Assembly: GCF_030548205.1 (NCBI RefSeq)
Contig: NZ_JAUORV010000014.1
Coordinates: forward strand, 1-64,000
DNA from: Aliiglaciecola sp. 3_MG-2023
Lineage (GTDB): Bacteria > Pseudomonadota > Gammaproteobacteria > Enterobacterales > Alteromonadaceae
Length of the DNA: 64,000 nt
Reading direction: 5' to 3'
Part shown: piece by piece, positions 1-8,350 of the stretch
How positions within the stretch are numbered: position 1 is the stretch's first letter
How the letters are laid out: each line of letters starts with the position of its first letter
Made by a program: the position numbers and the translations under genes
Notes under the pieces: generated by a model
What the model was told of the DNA's origin: nothing
Database searches by the model: none
What the model saw: only the letters and a program-made list of their open reading frames with translations

Positions 1-105
1 GATATGTTTTTAACCTTTGAAACACATTTTAGTGTGGCAGCCGGACAAACAGACACTTTAAAGCACTACAAACGAAAACGTCGGCAAATGAGTTCATTGG
101 GTTAA
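1..105 (+). CDS. C-terminal end of a probable REP-associated (RAYT-type) transposase, partial
   Basis: An open frame enters from the left edge and stops at TAA 103-105, giving the last 34 residues of a protein. The pattern is an aromatic/FE-rich helix (FLTFETHF), then VAAG, then a basic tail (KHYKRKRRQ). From memory this resembles the C-terminal end of TnpA_REP/RAYT Y1-family transposases, which finish with a similar FExxF ... G ... RxRR pattern. The array of TGTCCAT repeats that follows would suit such an element. The catalytic HUH domain lies outside the window, so the family call is inference from a short tail. Confidence 0.45.
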   Translation, partial: DMFLTFETHFSVAAGQTDTLKHYKRKRRQMSSLG

Positions 106-291
106 CGCTCTTCTGAATCACTTTTCATTTCAGGCATTTTTTTGCACAAGAAGCAGGCCTAGCCTCGCGCTAAATACATCTCAAAAGCACTTACCCACCG
201 CAGATACCGAATCGCTGCATGCATTTATCTAAAATAAGGGCGTAAAAACACTTCGTTAACTATTTTTACAAATAATTAACCGAGCTGGTTA

Positions 292-420
292 GTATTTTAA
301 AAGGTGCCTGTCCATAAAAAAATGCTGTATTTTAAAAGGTGCCTGTCCATAAAAAAATGCTGGCTGTCCATGAAAAGAACTCTGGGTGTCCATGACAAAA
401 AGGTGGGTGTCCATGAAAAG
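292..420. repeat. Array of TGTCCAT-containing repeats, REP-like
   Basis: Two perfect, adjacent 35-bp copies occupy 292-326 and 327-361. Shorter degenerate units follow, with the core (G/C)TGTCCAT(A/G)A. The TGTCCAT cores start at 309, 344, 365, 387 and 408, so the last four are spaced 21-22 bp apart, close to two helical turns. The array lies just downstream of the partial RAYT-like gene and upstream of a terminator. It may be a REP cluster serving that transposase. A protein-binding array is the alternative because of the helical spacing. Confidence 0.7.
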
Positions 421-448
421 AAAAAAGAGCGAAAATTCGCTCTTTTTT
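421..448. terminator. Bidirectional rho-independent terminator
   Basis: Thirteen-base inverted arms (AAAAAAGAGCGAA at 421-433, complement at 436-448) form an A-tract/T-tract flanked hairpin. It serves the minus-strand lipoprotein operon that ends at 492 and can also stop rightward transcription. Confidence 0.85.
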
Positions 449-491
449 GGTGTTACACATAGTGTCTCATTTAAAAGACACCCGTTTATGA

Positions 492-860
492 TTAATTACA
501 ATCAGAAACGTCTCCACCCGTTTTCTCTTTCATTTTGATGCAGGCTTCTTTTATCTTGTCAGCGCTAGCTTCTTTCATTTCTTCTACTTCATCCCCAGCA
601 TCTTCCATCATTTCTGAGGCTTTATCTTGTGCTGCATCTTTCATTTCTGACGCTTTTTCGCTTGCGTCGTCCATCATGTCTGCCGCTTCATCCTTGGCGT
701 CGTCAAGATAATCTGAAGTTTCTTCCTTCATCTCTTCCATTTCTTCAGTCATTTCAGCTTTGGTTTCACTGGTTGATTCTTTTTGGGCTTCTGAACACCC
801 AGCAAGGCCTAAGCTAGCGATAAATAGTGATAATACAATTTTCTGATTGATTGTTTTCAT
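492..860 (-). CDS. Small acidic helical lipoprotein, unknown function
   Basis: The 122-residue product starts with a lipoprotein signal peptide (lipobox LAGC, lipidated Cys near residue 22). A strongly acidic, Met/Ala/Lys/Glu-rich stretch of repeated 11-residue-like units follows (DDASEKASEM, DAAQDKASEM and variants, about residues 50-105), predicted to be one long amphipathic helix. The C-terminus has two Cys. A ribosome site AAAGGAAA precedes the ATG. It probably sits in the periplasm anchored to a membrane. The composition recalls LEA or apolipoprotein-like helices, but no family is recognised. It lies 20 bp after the small membrane protein gene at 881-1054, so the two are likely co-transcribed. 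Confidence 0.8.
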   Translation of the reverse strand: MKTINQKIVLSLFIASLGLAGCSEAQKESTSETKAEMTEEMEEMKEETSDYLDDAKDEAADMMDDASEKASEMKDAAQDKASEMMEDAGDEVEEMKEASADKIKEACIKMKEKTGGDVSDCN

Positions 861-880
861 TGTGTTTCCTTTAGTCCATT

Positions 881-1054
881 TTAAAGTGCTGTTTCTTTTT
901 TAAGTGATCGAGCGAAGGTCAATGTCACAAATAAAAAGATACCAACGTAGCATATCGTAGAAATTATAGCCGACATTAACCTACTAGATAAATCGGCAGG
1001 CTTGAAAATTGCCATCAAGGTGACAACAGTCGCTAATATTAACCAGAATAACAT
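881..1054 (-). CDS. 57-residue two-helix membrane protein, unknown function
   Basis: A short reading frame starts at ATG 1054 with a near-ideal ribosome site (AAAGGAG, 7 bases before the ATG) and stops at TAA 881-883. The product has two hydrophobic segments (about residues 1-17 and 28-48) joined by a short polar loop (FKPADLSSR), and a basic-acidic tail (RSLKKETAL), as expected of a small inner-membrane hairpin protein. The downstream acidic lipoprotein gene begins 20 bp later on the same strand, which suggests one two-gene operon ending at the terminator at 421-448. No family is recognised. The strong ribosome site and operon position are the main support. Confidence 0.65.
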   Translation of the reverse strand: MLFWLILATVVTLMAIFKPADLSSRLMSAIISTICYVGIFLFVTLTFARSLKKETAL

Positions 1055-1499
1055 AATCGAACTCCTTTCTATGTGCCACTTGAAACAACTGATTGTTAAC
1101 CTGTCGTTTCCATCAGTGAAAACAGAAAAATAGCAAATAAATCTTACTGTTTTATGATGAATTAAATAATATTTTAAGTATTGCTTAATCTATGCCAAAG
1201 TTTCATCTATTTGATTATTAATGGTTTTATTATTCTTGGTGCTGTTTGGTCGGGTTATATTGGATAAATTAGTCTGTTTTTTAATACACCTTTGGTGCGA
1301 CTTGTCTTTTTTGGGGCAATTTTTTAAGCATTATATCCAACACAACTGCACTCAAAGGTTATCTTCCGCTAACATTTTTTTAATTTTTTTGGCATACTCA
1401 CCGCCAATTTCTCCCGTTGCGGAGCGAGAAAGCAATTTTGGTTAAATGGATAACAATAGTGATACTAATTTGTGACAGTAATAGGCAGGCAAGCAGAAT
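1055..1499. other. Intergenic region between divergent transcription units
   Basis: This AT-rich 445-bp stretch must carry the promoters of the leftward small-protein operon and the rightward yoaA gene. An open frame at 1221-1445 on the plus strand has no convincing ribosome site and no protein-like composition. I see no LexA box (CTGT-N8-ACAG) or other clear operator. Confidence 0.4.
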
Positions 1500-3428
1500 A
1501 TGAATAAAACGTCAGTGTTGTTTGCCGAAGATGGAGTATTGTCTACTGCTATTGAAGGGTTCAGTCCCCGCGCTTCACAAATTGCTATGTCTAACGCCAT
1601 TGAGCAATGTATTGATGATCAAGTTCCACTCATTGTTGAGGCGGGTACCGGCACAGGGAAAACCTTTGCTTATTTAGCCCCTGCGATGATCAGTAATAAA
1701 AAAGCGATTATTTCAACGGGCACAAAAAATCTTCAAGAGCAGCTATTTCACCGAGATTTGCCGCTACTTAAAAAAGCCTTAAAAAGTAATCGCCAAGCGG
1801 CGTTACTCAAGGGGCGGTCTAATTACCTTTGTTTGCACCGATTAGGACAACACAGTGGTAATAGCACTTTGCTAGAGCGCACAACCTTAGATGAGTTAAC
1901 CCAAGTCAGACAATGGGCCTCCACCACTAACACTGGCGACATGGGAGAGCTTAAATCATTGGCTGAAAATGCCAGAGTTCTGCCCTTAGTCACCTCTACA
2001 GTTGATAATTGTCTTGGCCGAGATTGTCCTGACTACGAAGATTGCTATTTAGTGAAAGCTCGCAATAAAGCGATGGATGCGGATATTGTCGTGGTCAATC
2101 ATCATTTGTTCTTCGCTGATATGGCATTAAAAGATACAGGTTTTGGGGAATTAATTCCCGAAGCGGATGTGGTGGTATTCGATGAAGCCCACCAAATTCC
2201 CGATATTGCCAGTGAGTATTTTGGAGAAGCGCTTTCCAGTCGACAAATACATGATTTAGCACGAGATATTGAAATTATAAAACGGACTCAACTCAAAGAC
2301 GCAGAACAACTGGTTAAGGTTGCTGAAAAATGTCGTTTGATTGCCGCGGATTTACGGATTTTATTTCCCGTCACTCCAGAACGTGGTAATTGGCGACAGA
2401 TGTTAAAACGTCCAGAGGTTGAAGCGCAAATTAGTAAGTTGGACGAGTCGTTAACGGTGCTTTATGAAGTGATTAAAATTCATTTGGGGCGAGAGAAAGA
2501 ACTGGATACCCTATTTGAAAGGGTAACTCATGCCAAAGCAAAATTGGCAGTGTTAAACGATGTCAATCAAAAAGGGGTGAGCTTATGGTATGAAACAACA
2601 CCCAAGCACATTGTTTTGCATTTAACGCCATTAAGCATTGCTAAACGTTTTGCCAGTTTTATTGAAGAGCCTAAACGCAGTTGGGTTTTCACTTCTGCCA
2701 CTTTGATGGTTGATGGTGGTTTTGCCCACTTTCAACGTCTAATGGGCTTGGATAATGCTAAAACCCTAGCTTTAGATAGTCCCTTTGATTATCAACAACA
2801 AGCGGTACTGTGCGTGCCTCGGTATTTACCCGAACCTAGTAGTTGGGAGATGCGACAAAATTTACTGGAAGTCGCTATAACCTTAATTAAAGCGAGTAAA
2901 GGGCGTTGTTTCCTGCTATTCACGTCCCATGCAATGCTGAAAATTATCGCTGAAAGTTTAGAGGAACATATTGATAACCCAATTTTAGTGCAAGGCACCA
3001 CGACCAAACGAGCCTTACTAGACGAATATGTCAGCAACAAACAAGCGGTTCTATTAGGTACAGGTGCATTTTGGGAAGGAGTAGATGTGCGCGGTGACGA
3101 TTTGACCTGTGTAATGATAGATAAACTCCCGTTTGCGGCACCGGATGATCCACTTTTGCAGGCGCGAATTGAAGATTGTCGAAAATCAGGCGCAAATCCA
3201 TTTGCGCAAATACAAATCCCCCAAGCGGTTATTTCCCTAAAACAGGGGGCAGGGCGACTCATTCGTGATGAAAAAGACAAAGGGGTGTTGGTGATCTGCG
3301 ATAATCGTCTGATCACCAAAGATTATGCAAAAACGTTTTTAGCTAGTTTACCGCCAATGAAGCGTACCCGTGATTTATCGGTGGCGGTCGATTTTTTAAC
3401 TGAATTAAACTCCTCTGAAGGCCTGTGA
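1500..3428 (+). CDS. yoaA: DinG/YoaA-family ATP-dependent DNA helicase
   Basis: A 642-residue XPD-like superfamily 2 helicase with an iron-sulphur domain. Visible motifs are Walker A EAGTGTGKT (residues 47-55), four cysteines at about 111, 171, 176 and 182 that fit the Fe-S cluster, DEAH (228-231), and late helicase motifs including GTGAFWEGVD and QGAGRLIR. The length fits E. coli YoaA (636) better than DinG (about 716). YoaA works with a DNA polymerase III subunit in repair of replication-blocking damage. As in E. coli, tsaB lies directly downstream, here 4 bp away, so the two are likely co-transcribed. Confidence 0.93.
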   Translation: MNKTSVLFAEDGVLSTAIEGFSPRASQIAMSNAIEQCIDDQVPLIVEAGTGTGKTFAYLAPAMISNKKAIISTGTKNLQEQLFHRDLPLLKKALKSNRQAALLKGRSNYLCLHRLGQHSGNSTLLERTTLDELTQVRQWASTTNTGDMGELKSLAENARVLPLVTSTVDNCLGRDCPDYEDCYLVKARNKAMDADIVVVNHHLFFADMALKDTGFGELIPEADVVVFDEAHQIPDIASEYFGEALSSRQIHDLARDIEIIKRTQLKDAEQLVKVAEKCRLIAADLRILFPVTPERGNWRQMLKRPEVEAQISKLDESLTVLYEVIKIHLGREKELDTLFERVTHAKAKLAVLNDVNQKGVSLWYETTPKHIVLHLTPLSIAKRFASFIEEPKRSWVFTSATLMVDGGFAHFQRLMGLDNAKTLALDSPFDYQQQAVLCVPRYLPEPSSWEMRQNLLEVAITLIKASKGRCFLLFTSHAMLKIIAESLEEHIDNPILVQGTTTKRALLDEYVSNKQAVLLGTGAFWEGVDVRGDDLTCVMIDKLPFAAPDDPLLQARIEDCRKSGANPFAQIQIPQAVISLKQGAGRLIRDEKDKGVLVICDNRLITKDYAKTFLASLPPMKRTRDLSVAVDFLTELNSSEGL

Positions 3429-3432
3429 ATTG

Positions 3433-4116
3433 ATGAAGATACTTGCGATAGATACAGCCACTGAAGCCTGCTCTGCGGCGATTCTTATTGAACAAAAAAC
3501 GGATTCCATATTTGAAGTTTGTCCCCAGCAGCATAGCCAAAAATTACTGCCTATGGTGGAACAGTTATTACAGCGGAACAATCAAACATTAGCAGAAATG
3601 GATTATTTGGTGTTTGGACGCGGTCCAGGCAGCTTCACGGGGGTCCGTATTTCAACCGGTATTATTCAAGGCTTGGCACTCGGCACTGAAAAACCGGTTA
3701 TTGGTATTTCTACCCTGGCGGCCATGGCACAGCAAGCCATTGATGAGACGCAGGCCAAGTTAATTGCGGTTGCCATAGATGCTCGAATGGATGAAGTGTA
3801 TTTTGCGTTATATCGCAATGAGAATAATTTAGCCCGTTTGGTTGGCGAAGAGCAAGTGCTTTCAGCTGATGCTGTGCTGGCGCTATTAACCGAGGAACCG
3901 GACGTACTATGCGGAACCGGTTGGGCGGCTTACCCTGCCTTTCAAACAATAGTAGAAAAAACAGGACAGGCATCAATTCTTTATCCCGCTAGTGCGGCTA
4001 TGATGCCATTAGCAATCGAAACTATTGCTCAAGGGAGTTTTGGTGAGGCTGAGAACATTCAACCGGTATATTTACGTGATAAGGTCACCTGGAAAAAGCT
4101 ACCAGGCAGAGAATAA
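3433..4116 (+). CDS. tsaB: tRNA threonylcarbamoyladenosine biosynthesis protein TsaB
   Basis: The product (227 residues from ATG 3433) begins with the ASKHA-fold signature MKILAIDTATEACS and contains GRGPGSFTGVRIS, typical of TsaB/YeaZ. TsaB is the non-catalytic partner that pairs with TsaD in the complex making t6A37 on ANN-decoding tRNAs. A TTG one codon earlier is open, but the ATG is the better start, with GAAGG about 10 bases upstream. The order yoaA-tsaB-slp-fadD-rnd is the same as in E. coli. Confidence 0.95.
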   Translation: MKILAIDTATEACSAAILIEQKTDSIFEVCPQQHSQKLLPMVEQLLQRNNQTLAEMDYLVFGRGPGSFTGVRISTGIIQGLALGTEKPVIGISTLAAMAQQAIDETQAKLIAVAIDARMDEVYFALYRNENNLARLVGEEQVLSADAVLALLTEEPDVLCGTGWAAYPAFQTIVEKTGQASILYPASAAMMPLAIETIAQGSFGEAENIQPVYLRDKVTWKKLPGRE

Positions 4117-4239
4117 CCCCTTGATTGCCGAACGTCCTTTTTCAGATTTTGTTCTTTTTTACACAGGCACATGTTTTGTGCATGATTATTGCTGTTTAAA
4201 ATGGTTTGACAGGTAAAAAGGAGGCTAGAGTTTAGCTTA

Positions 4240-4560
4240 GTGGAAATTAAATCTTCGTTAGTTGCTGCGCAAAATCAACTAACAATCACGCCCACTGCTC
4301 GTGAACCGCAAAAACAAGCGGAAGCGCAAGAGCAACAAAATCAAAGACGTGACACTGAGTTGCCTCGTCAGCAGGTTGTTACGCGTCAAAATACACCAGA
4401 AGCATTTGCTCAAGCTGAACGTTTTAGCCAACAAAAAAGCAACTCATCACAACCTCAAGATTTTACTGCTCGTCAAGCGATAGACGCCTACCAATCTCTC
4501 GCCAAGGAAAACCAACGTAGTGAAATTCAATCGTTAATGGGGATTGATACATTCGTCTAG
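4240..4560 (+). CDS. Small glutamine-rich hypothetical protein
   Basis: The 106-residue product is soluble, Gln/Arg/Glu-rich and probably largely disordered (runs such as QKQAEAQEQQNQRR). It ends in a more ordered segment (FTARQAIDAYQSLAKENQR... LMGIDTFV). The frame opens with GTG 4240. A strong GGAGG lies at 4220-4224, about 15 bases upstream, which is long, so the start is uncertain. No family is recognised. The conserved-looking C-terminus and the position between tsaB and slp suggest a real lineage-specific gene. Confidence 0.6.
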   Translation: MEIKSSLVAAQNQLTITPTAREPQKQAEAQEQQNQRRDTELPRQQVVTRQNTPEAFAQAERFSQQKSNSSQPQDFTARQAIDAYQSLAKENQRSEIQSLMGIDTFV

Positions 4561-4877
4561 TATCGGCTTTTTTGAATCCTGTCGCATACAGTTTTAGTGT
4601 AATATTTTGCGCTTATTTGCTAAGCTAATTTATAGTGGGTTTGGCATTTATATCCCAAAATGAAGTTGATTCAACCAATATTCAAACCTATTGTGAGTAT
4701 GGGGTGTTACTATTATTTAGAGTGAGTTTAGAAGCAAGTCCAATTGATTTAATAACATGAAGTGATAGATTCATGGTCTGTTTAGCGAAAAGACGAGTAG
4801 AAGATAAATACGGAGCCTAATCATCTCAGGTTGTATTAAATCTAGTTAATTGAATTTAAGTAGTAAAGGGGATTCTC
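4561..4877. other. Intergenic region upstream of slp
   Basis: 317 AT-rich bases hold no recognisable gene, RNA or repeat. The slp ribosome site (AAAGGGGA) lies at its right end, and the slp promoter is presumably here. Confidence 0.4.
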
Positions 4878-5519
4878 ATGTTAGCGAAAATCACGATATT
4901 TATATCAGTAGTTCTGATGGCGGGCTGTACGGTCATCCCTGATAGCATTCAGGTAGATGAAGGAACCACGCTACTTGAATATCAGCAAGTTACTAGCAAT
5001 CCCGAAAACAATATTGGGAAAATTGTTCGTTGGGGGGGCGTGATTGCTGAAATAACCAACTTACCAGATGCCACTATGGTTGAAGTTGTAGACTTTCCGC
5101 TTCGCTCCTATGGCAGACCTTCGGTATCAAACCAGAGTATGGGGCGATTTCGGGTTTATATCGACGGCTTTATTGATCCCGTGGTGTTTGAAAAAGGTCG
5201 TGCAATTACCTTTACCGGAAAAGTTACAGGTTCAGAAGAGGGAATGGTGGGCGAGCACAAGTTTGTCTTCCCAACAATTCAATCTACCGGATATCATCTT
5301 TGGAAAGAATTAGAGCAAGTCAACGTAAGAACCATAAGTATGTGGCCATATGGAAACTACTGGGGATGGCCATACCGCCCTTATCATCAGCGTGTGTTTA
5401 TCCGTCGTAGTAACGATAGCCCCTCTGGTGGTGCTTCAACGCCAATCAGAACGCAGCAACCTAGTCGTTCGTCACAGTCACGAAATAACAGTGTAAGAAC
5501 TATTGATAAAGAGCCTTAA
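4878..5519 (+). CDS. Slp/YeaY-family outer-membrane lipoprotein
   Basis: The 213-residue product has a lipoprotein signal (LMAGC, lipidated Cys 17). The Slp domain follows, with the motif of an incoming IxWGGVI strand (IGKIVRWGGVIAEI) and a long beta-rich body, then a Ser/Arg-rich, likely disordered tail after about residue 170. Slp proteins are outer-membrane lipoproteins of poorly known function, often induced in stationary phase or starvation. The position between tsaB and fadD matches yeaY of E. coli, which supports orthology. A good ribosome site AAAGGGGA precedes the ATG, and a terminator follows at 5602-5629. Confidence 0.88.
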   Translation: MLAKITIFISVVLMAGCTVIPDSIQVDEGTTLLEYQQVTSNPENNIGKIVRWGGVIAEITNLPDATMVEVVDFPLRSYGRPSVSNQSMGRFRVYIDGFIDPVVFEKGRAITFTGKVTGSEEGMVGEHKFVFPTIQSTGYHLWKELEQVNVRTISMWPYGNYWGWPYRPYHQRVFIRRSNDSPSGGASTPIRTQQPSRSSQSRNNSVRTIDKEP

Positions 5520-5601
5520 ACAGTGATTTTTAGGCAATTATAACTAATCACGATAGCGGTGTATCACGGCGGATAATTTCCGGTGGTGGCAATAAAGTGT
5601 T

Positions 5602-5630
5602 AAAAAGCGGCATGTACTTGCCGCTTTTTT
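5602..5630 (+). terminator. Rho-independent terminator after slp
   Basis: The arms AAAAAGCGGCA and TGCCGCTTTTT with a 6-base loop are followed by a T-rich run. Confidence 0.88.
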
Positions 5631-5662
5631 GTTTTTCACAACATGCCTAAAAGGATATGAAA

Positions 5663-6517
5663 ATGCATGATGTCAGGTTTTCTTTGCCTAACCTTGAGTT
5701 AGCTGGACTTGCTAATGGTCATACCGATAAACCCCTTATTATTGCTTTGCACGGATGGTTGGATAATGCGGCCAGTTTTATCCCTTTATCTCACTATTTG
5801 AATGATTATCACTTGATCGCTATTGATTTTGCAGGGCACGGTCATTCTAGCCATCGCAGTGCGGATGCCCATTATCACCAAATTGACTTTGTGCATGACT
5901 TACATGAACTCGTATTGAGTCAAGGCTATAAAAACTTTATTTTACTTGGACATTCAATGGGCGGAATTGTCGGCTCATTGTATGCAAGTAGCTTCCCTGA
6001 ATTTGTGTCTCATTTCATTACCATTGAATCATTTGGCCCCATGTCTAAGGATGCGCAAACTAGTCCTGTGCAAATGCGTGAGTCTATTGAAAGCCGTTTG
6101 AAATTGCGGGCAAGGGAAGCGAAACACCCCAAAAGTTATGATTCTGTTGTTAATGCTAGAGCATTAGTTGGCGATTTGAGCGAAGAGGCTGCTACACTTT
6201 TAGTGAATCGAAATTTGCTCGAACAAAATGGACAGCTCCGTTTTCGCACAGATAGACGGCTTCGCACTCTGTCGTCTATTCGACTAACAGATGAACAAGC
6301 CAAACATTTCATGCAAAATATTCAAGCTCCTACGTTAGCGATTATGGGTACCTCTGGATATGAAGTTATGCGTGAAAAAATGCAGGAAAGATTTGATTGG
6401 GTGACGAACCTTTCTCATGTGACGTGTGAAGGGGGACATCACTTACATATGGATTACCCACAACAAATTGCAGCTAAATTGCTTAATTTTCTGGCGGACA
6501 CGCCATTAAAACAATAA
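5663..6517 (+). CDS. Alpha/beta-hydrolase fold protein
   Basis: A 284-residue cytoplasmic hydrolase. It shows the oxyanion-hole strand (LHGWLDNAASF), the nucleophile elbow GHSMGG (Ser near residue 95), a late acid-bearing strand and a terminal GGHHLHMDYP with the likely catalytic His. AAGGA at 5651-5655 favours ATG 5663 over the in-frame ATG 5657. It lies just upstream of fadD, so an acyl or lipid ester substrate is possible, but the substrate cannot be read from the sequence. Confidence 0.85.
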   Translation: MHDVRFSLPNLELAGLANGHTDKPLIIALHGWLDNAASFIPLSHYLNDYHLIAIDFAGHGHSSHRSADAHYHQIDFVHDLHELVLSQGYKNFILLGHSMGGIVGSLYASSFPEFVSHFITIESFGPMSKDAQTSPVQMRESIESRLKLRAREAKHPKSYDSVVNARALVGDLSEEAATLLVNRNLLEQNGQLRFRTDRRLRTLSSIRLTDEQAKHFMQNIQAPTLAIMGTSGYEVMREKMQERFDWVTNLSHVTCEGGHHLHMDYPQQIAAKLLNFLADTPLKQ

Positions 6518-6529
6518 AATTAGAAAACA

Positions 6530-6546
6530 ATCAGGTCTTACCTGTA
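6530..6546. promoter_or_regulatory. Probable FadR operator upstream of fadD
   Basis: ATCAGGTCTTACCTGTA is a near-perfect palindrome (CAGGT-ctt-ACCTG). It matches the E. coli fadBA box ATCTGGTACGACCAGAT at the conserved GGT and ACC cores. It lies about 70 bp before the fadD start, and fadR is in the same window. In E. coli, FadR represses fadD until long-chain acyl-CoA releases it. Confidence 0.65.
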
Positions 6547-6612
6547 TTAATTTTAATGTTCATTCGTTAAGATCATGTAACTGTATTGAGAAGCATAAGC
6601 CCTGGAGGCACA

Positions 6613-8265
6613 ATGGACAAAATTTGGTTAGAGCACTACGACCCCAATATTCCTGCAGAAATTGACCCAGAGCGTTATTCTTCAATAGTTGATATATTCG
6701 AACAATCGGTTTCGACTTACGCGAATAATACTGCGTTTATCAATATGGGTCACAGTATTACCTTTGCCGAGTTAGACACTTTATCTGCACAATTTGCAGC
6801 TTATTTGCAAAGTGAAGGGTTACAAAAAGGTGATCCTGTTGCCATTATGATGCCTAATGTTATTCAATATCCCGTGGCACTATTTGGCATTTTGCGTGCA
6901 GGATTAACCGTGGTAAATGTCAATCCACTTTATACTGCACGAGAACTGCAACACCAATTAAACGATTCGAATACCAAAGCTATTGTCATAATTGAGAATT
7001 TTGCATCTACTTTGGCGCAAGTCATTGAGCAAACCAATGTGCAAAAGGTTCTGCTAACTCAGGTTGCTGATATGTTTCCGGCACCTAAACGTTGGCTCAT
7101 GAATTTTGCCGTAAAATACATTAAAAAAATGGTGCCGAAGTTCTCTATTGCGAAAACTGAAAGTTTCCTATCTGCTATTAAAAAAGGAGCTTCCTTAACC
7201 TATACCCGGCCTGAAATAAGCAATGATGAAATTGCTTTTTTACAATATACCGGCGGCACGACTGGTGTATCAAAAGGGGCGATGCTCACTCATCGCAATA
7301 TGGTAGCGAACCTAGAACAAATTTCGTCAGTATTACAGACGGTTATTCAACCGGGAAAAGAACTGGTGGTCACTGCGCTACCGCTTTATCATATATTTGC
7401 CTTGCAAGCGAATTGCCTGACATTTGTTAAGTTTGGGTGTCCAAGCCTGTTAATCACAAACCCTCGAGATATGACCGGCTTTGTAAAAGAAATGTCGGAA
7501 CATCCGTGGACAGTGATCACTGGGGTGAATACCTTATTTAATGGTTTACTCAATACCCCCGAATTTAACGATCTTGACTTTTCAGATTTGAAGTTTGCTT
7601 TAGGTGGCGGCATGGCGGTGCAGCGCTCGGTGGCTGAAAAGTGGCAAAAAGTAACAGGCAAAGTCTTGTTGGAGGGCTATGGGTTAACCGAATGTAGTCC
7701 TGTGGTCAGCGTGAATCCTCCGCAACTGGAGAGTTATAAAGGTTCTATTGGGATGCCGGTTTCCTCAACAGACATTAAATTGTGTGACGATGATGGCAAT
7801 GAAGTCCCTATGGGCCAACCCGGGGAAATGTACGTTAAAGGGCCGCAAGTGATGAAAGGTTACTTAAATCGTCCCGAGGCAACCGACGAGGTGATTCAAG
7901 ATGGTTGGTTATTAACCGGTGATATCGCTACGGTTGACGAACAAGGCTATTTTTATATCGTCGATAGAAAAAAAGACATGATTCTAGTGTCAGGGTTTAA
8001 CGTATTTCCTAATGAAATTGAGGAAGTCGCAGCAATGCACGATCAAGTCGTTGAAGTCGCTGCTGTTGGTGTGCCTAGTGAATCATCCGGGGAAGCAGTA
8101 AAACTCTTTGTCGTCCGTAACTCCGATGAATTGACGGAAAAAATCTTGATCGATCACTGTCGTAAAAATTTAACCGGGTACAAAGTACCAAAATTTGTTG
8201 AATTTAGAGACGAGCTTCCAAAGACAAATGTTGGTAAGATACTGCGCAAAGAGCTGCGCGATTAA
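6613..8265 (+). CDS. fadD: Long-chain fatty acid--CoA ligase
   Basis: A 550-residue adenylate-forming enzyme that activates imported long-chain fatty acids to acyl-CoA at the inner membrane, the entry to beta-oxidation. Signatures are the AMP-binding loop [18 protein letters not shown] (about 210-227), GYGLTECSP, the FACS motif region [10 protein letters not shown] ... [22 protein letters not shown], and a C-terminal [14 protein letters not shown] with the catalytic Lys. ATG 6613 is preceded by GGAGG. A TTG 27 bases upstream is in frame but lacks a good ribosome site. A FadR-like box lies upstream and rnd follows, as in E. coli. Confidence 0.95.
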   Translation: MDKIWLEHYDPNIPAEIDPERYSSIVDIFEQSVSTYANNTAFINMGHSITFAELDTLSAQFAAYLQSEGLQKGDPVAIMMPNVIQYPVALFGILRAGLTVVNVNPLYTARELQHQLNDSNTKAIVIIENFASTLAQVIEQTNVQKVLLTQVADMFPAPKRWLMNFAVKYIKKMVPKFSIAKTESFLSAIKKGASLTYTRPEISNDEIAFLQYTGGTTGVSKGAMLTHRNMVANLEQISSVLQTVIQPGKELVVTALPLYHIFALQANCLTFVKFGCPSLLITNPRDMTGFVKEMSEHPWTVITGVNTLFNGLLNTPEFNDLDFSDLKFALGGGMAVQRSVAEKWQKVTGKVLLEGYGLTECSPVVSVNPPQLESYKGSIGMPVSSTDIKLCDDDGNEVPMGQPGEMYVKGPQVMKGYLNRPEATDEVIQDGWLLTGDIATVDEQGYFYIVDRKKDMILVSGFNVFPNEIEEVAAMHDQVVEVAAVGVPSESSGEAVKLFVVRNSDELTEKILIDHCRKNLTGYKVPKFVEFRDELPKTNVGKILRKELRD

Positions 8266-8298
8266 GTTAAACGAAATCTTTTACTATTTCATTTAAAT

Positions 8299-8326
8299 CA
8301 AAAAGCCGGCTCATGTCGGTTTTTTA
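8299..8326 (+). terminator. Rho-independent terminator after fadD
   Basis: AAAAAGCCG and CGGTTTTTT arms flank a 7-8 base loop and are followed by a T-rich run, just before rnd. Confidence 0.7.
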
Positions 8327-8350
8327 TTTTCTAGGTGTCCATCTTTTCAT

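Noticed and set aside
1221-1445. Open frame of 74 codons upstream of yoaA
   Set aside because: No ribosome site, low-complexity hydrophobic start then unlike-protein tail, and it ends in the yoaA promoter region; most likely chance in AT-rich DNA.
1440-1500. LexA box for a DinG-like gene
   Set aside because: No CTGT-N8-ACAG pattern is present before yoaA.
2792-3319. 175-codon frame antisense to yoaA
   Set aside because: Opposite clear helicase motifs; no ribosome site or protein-like domain.
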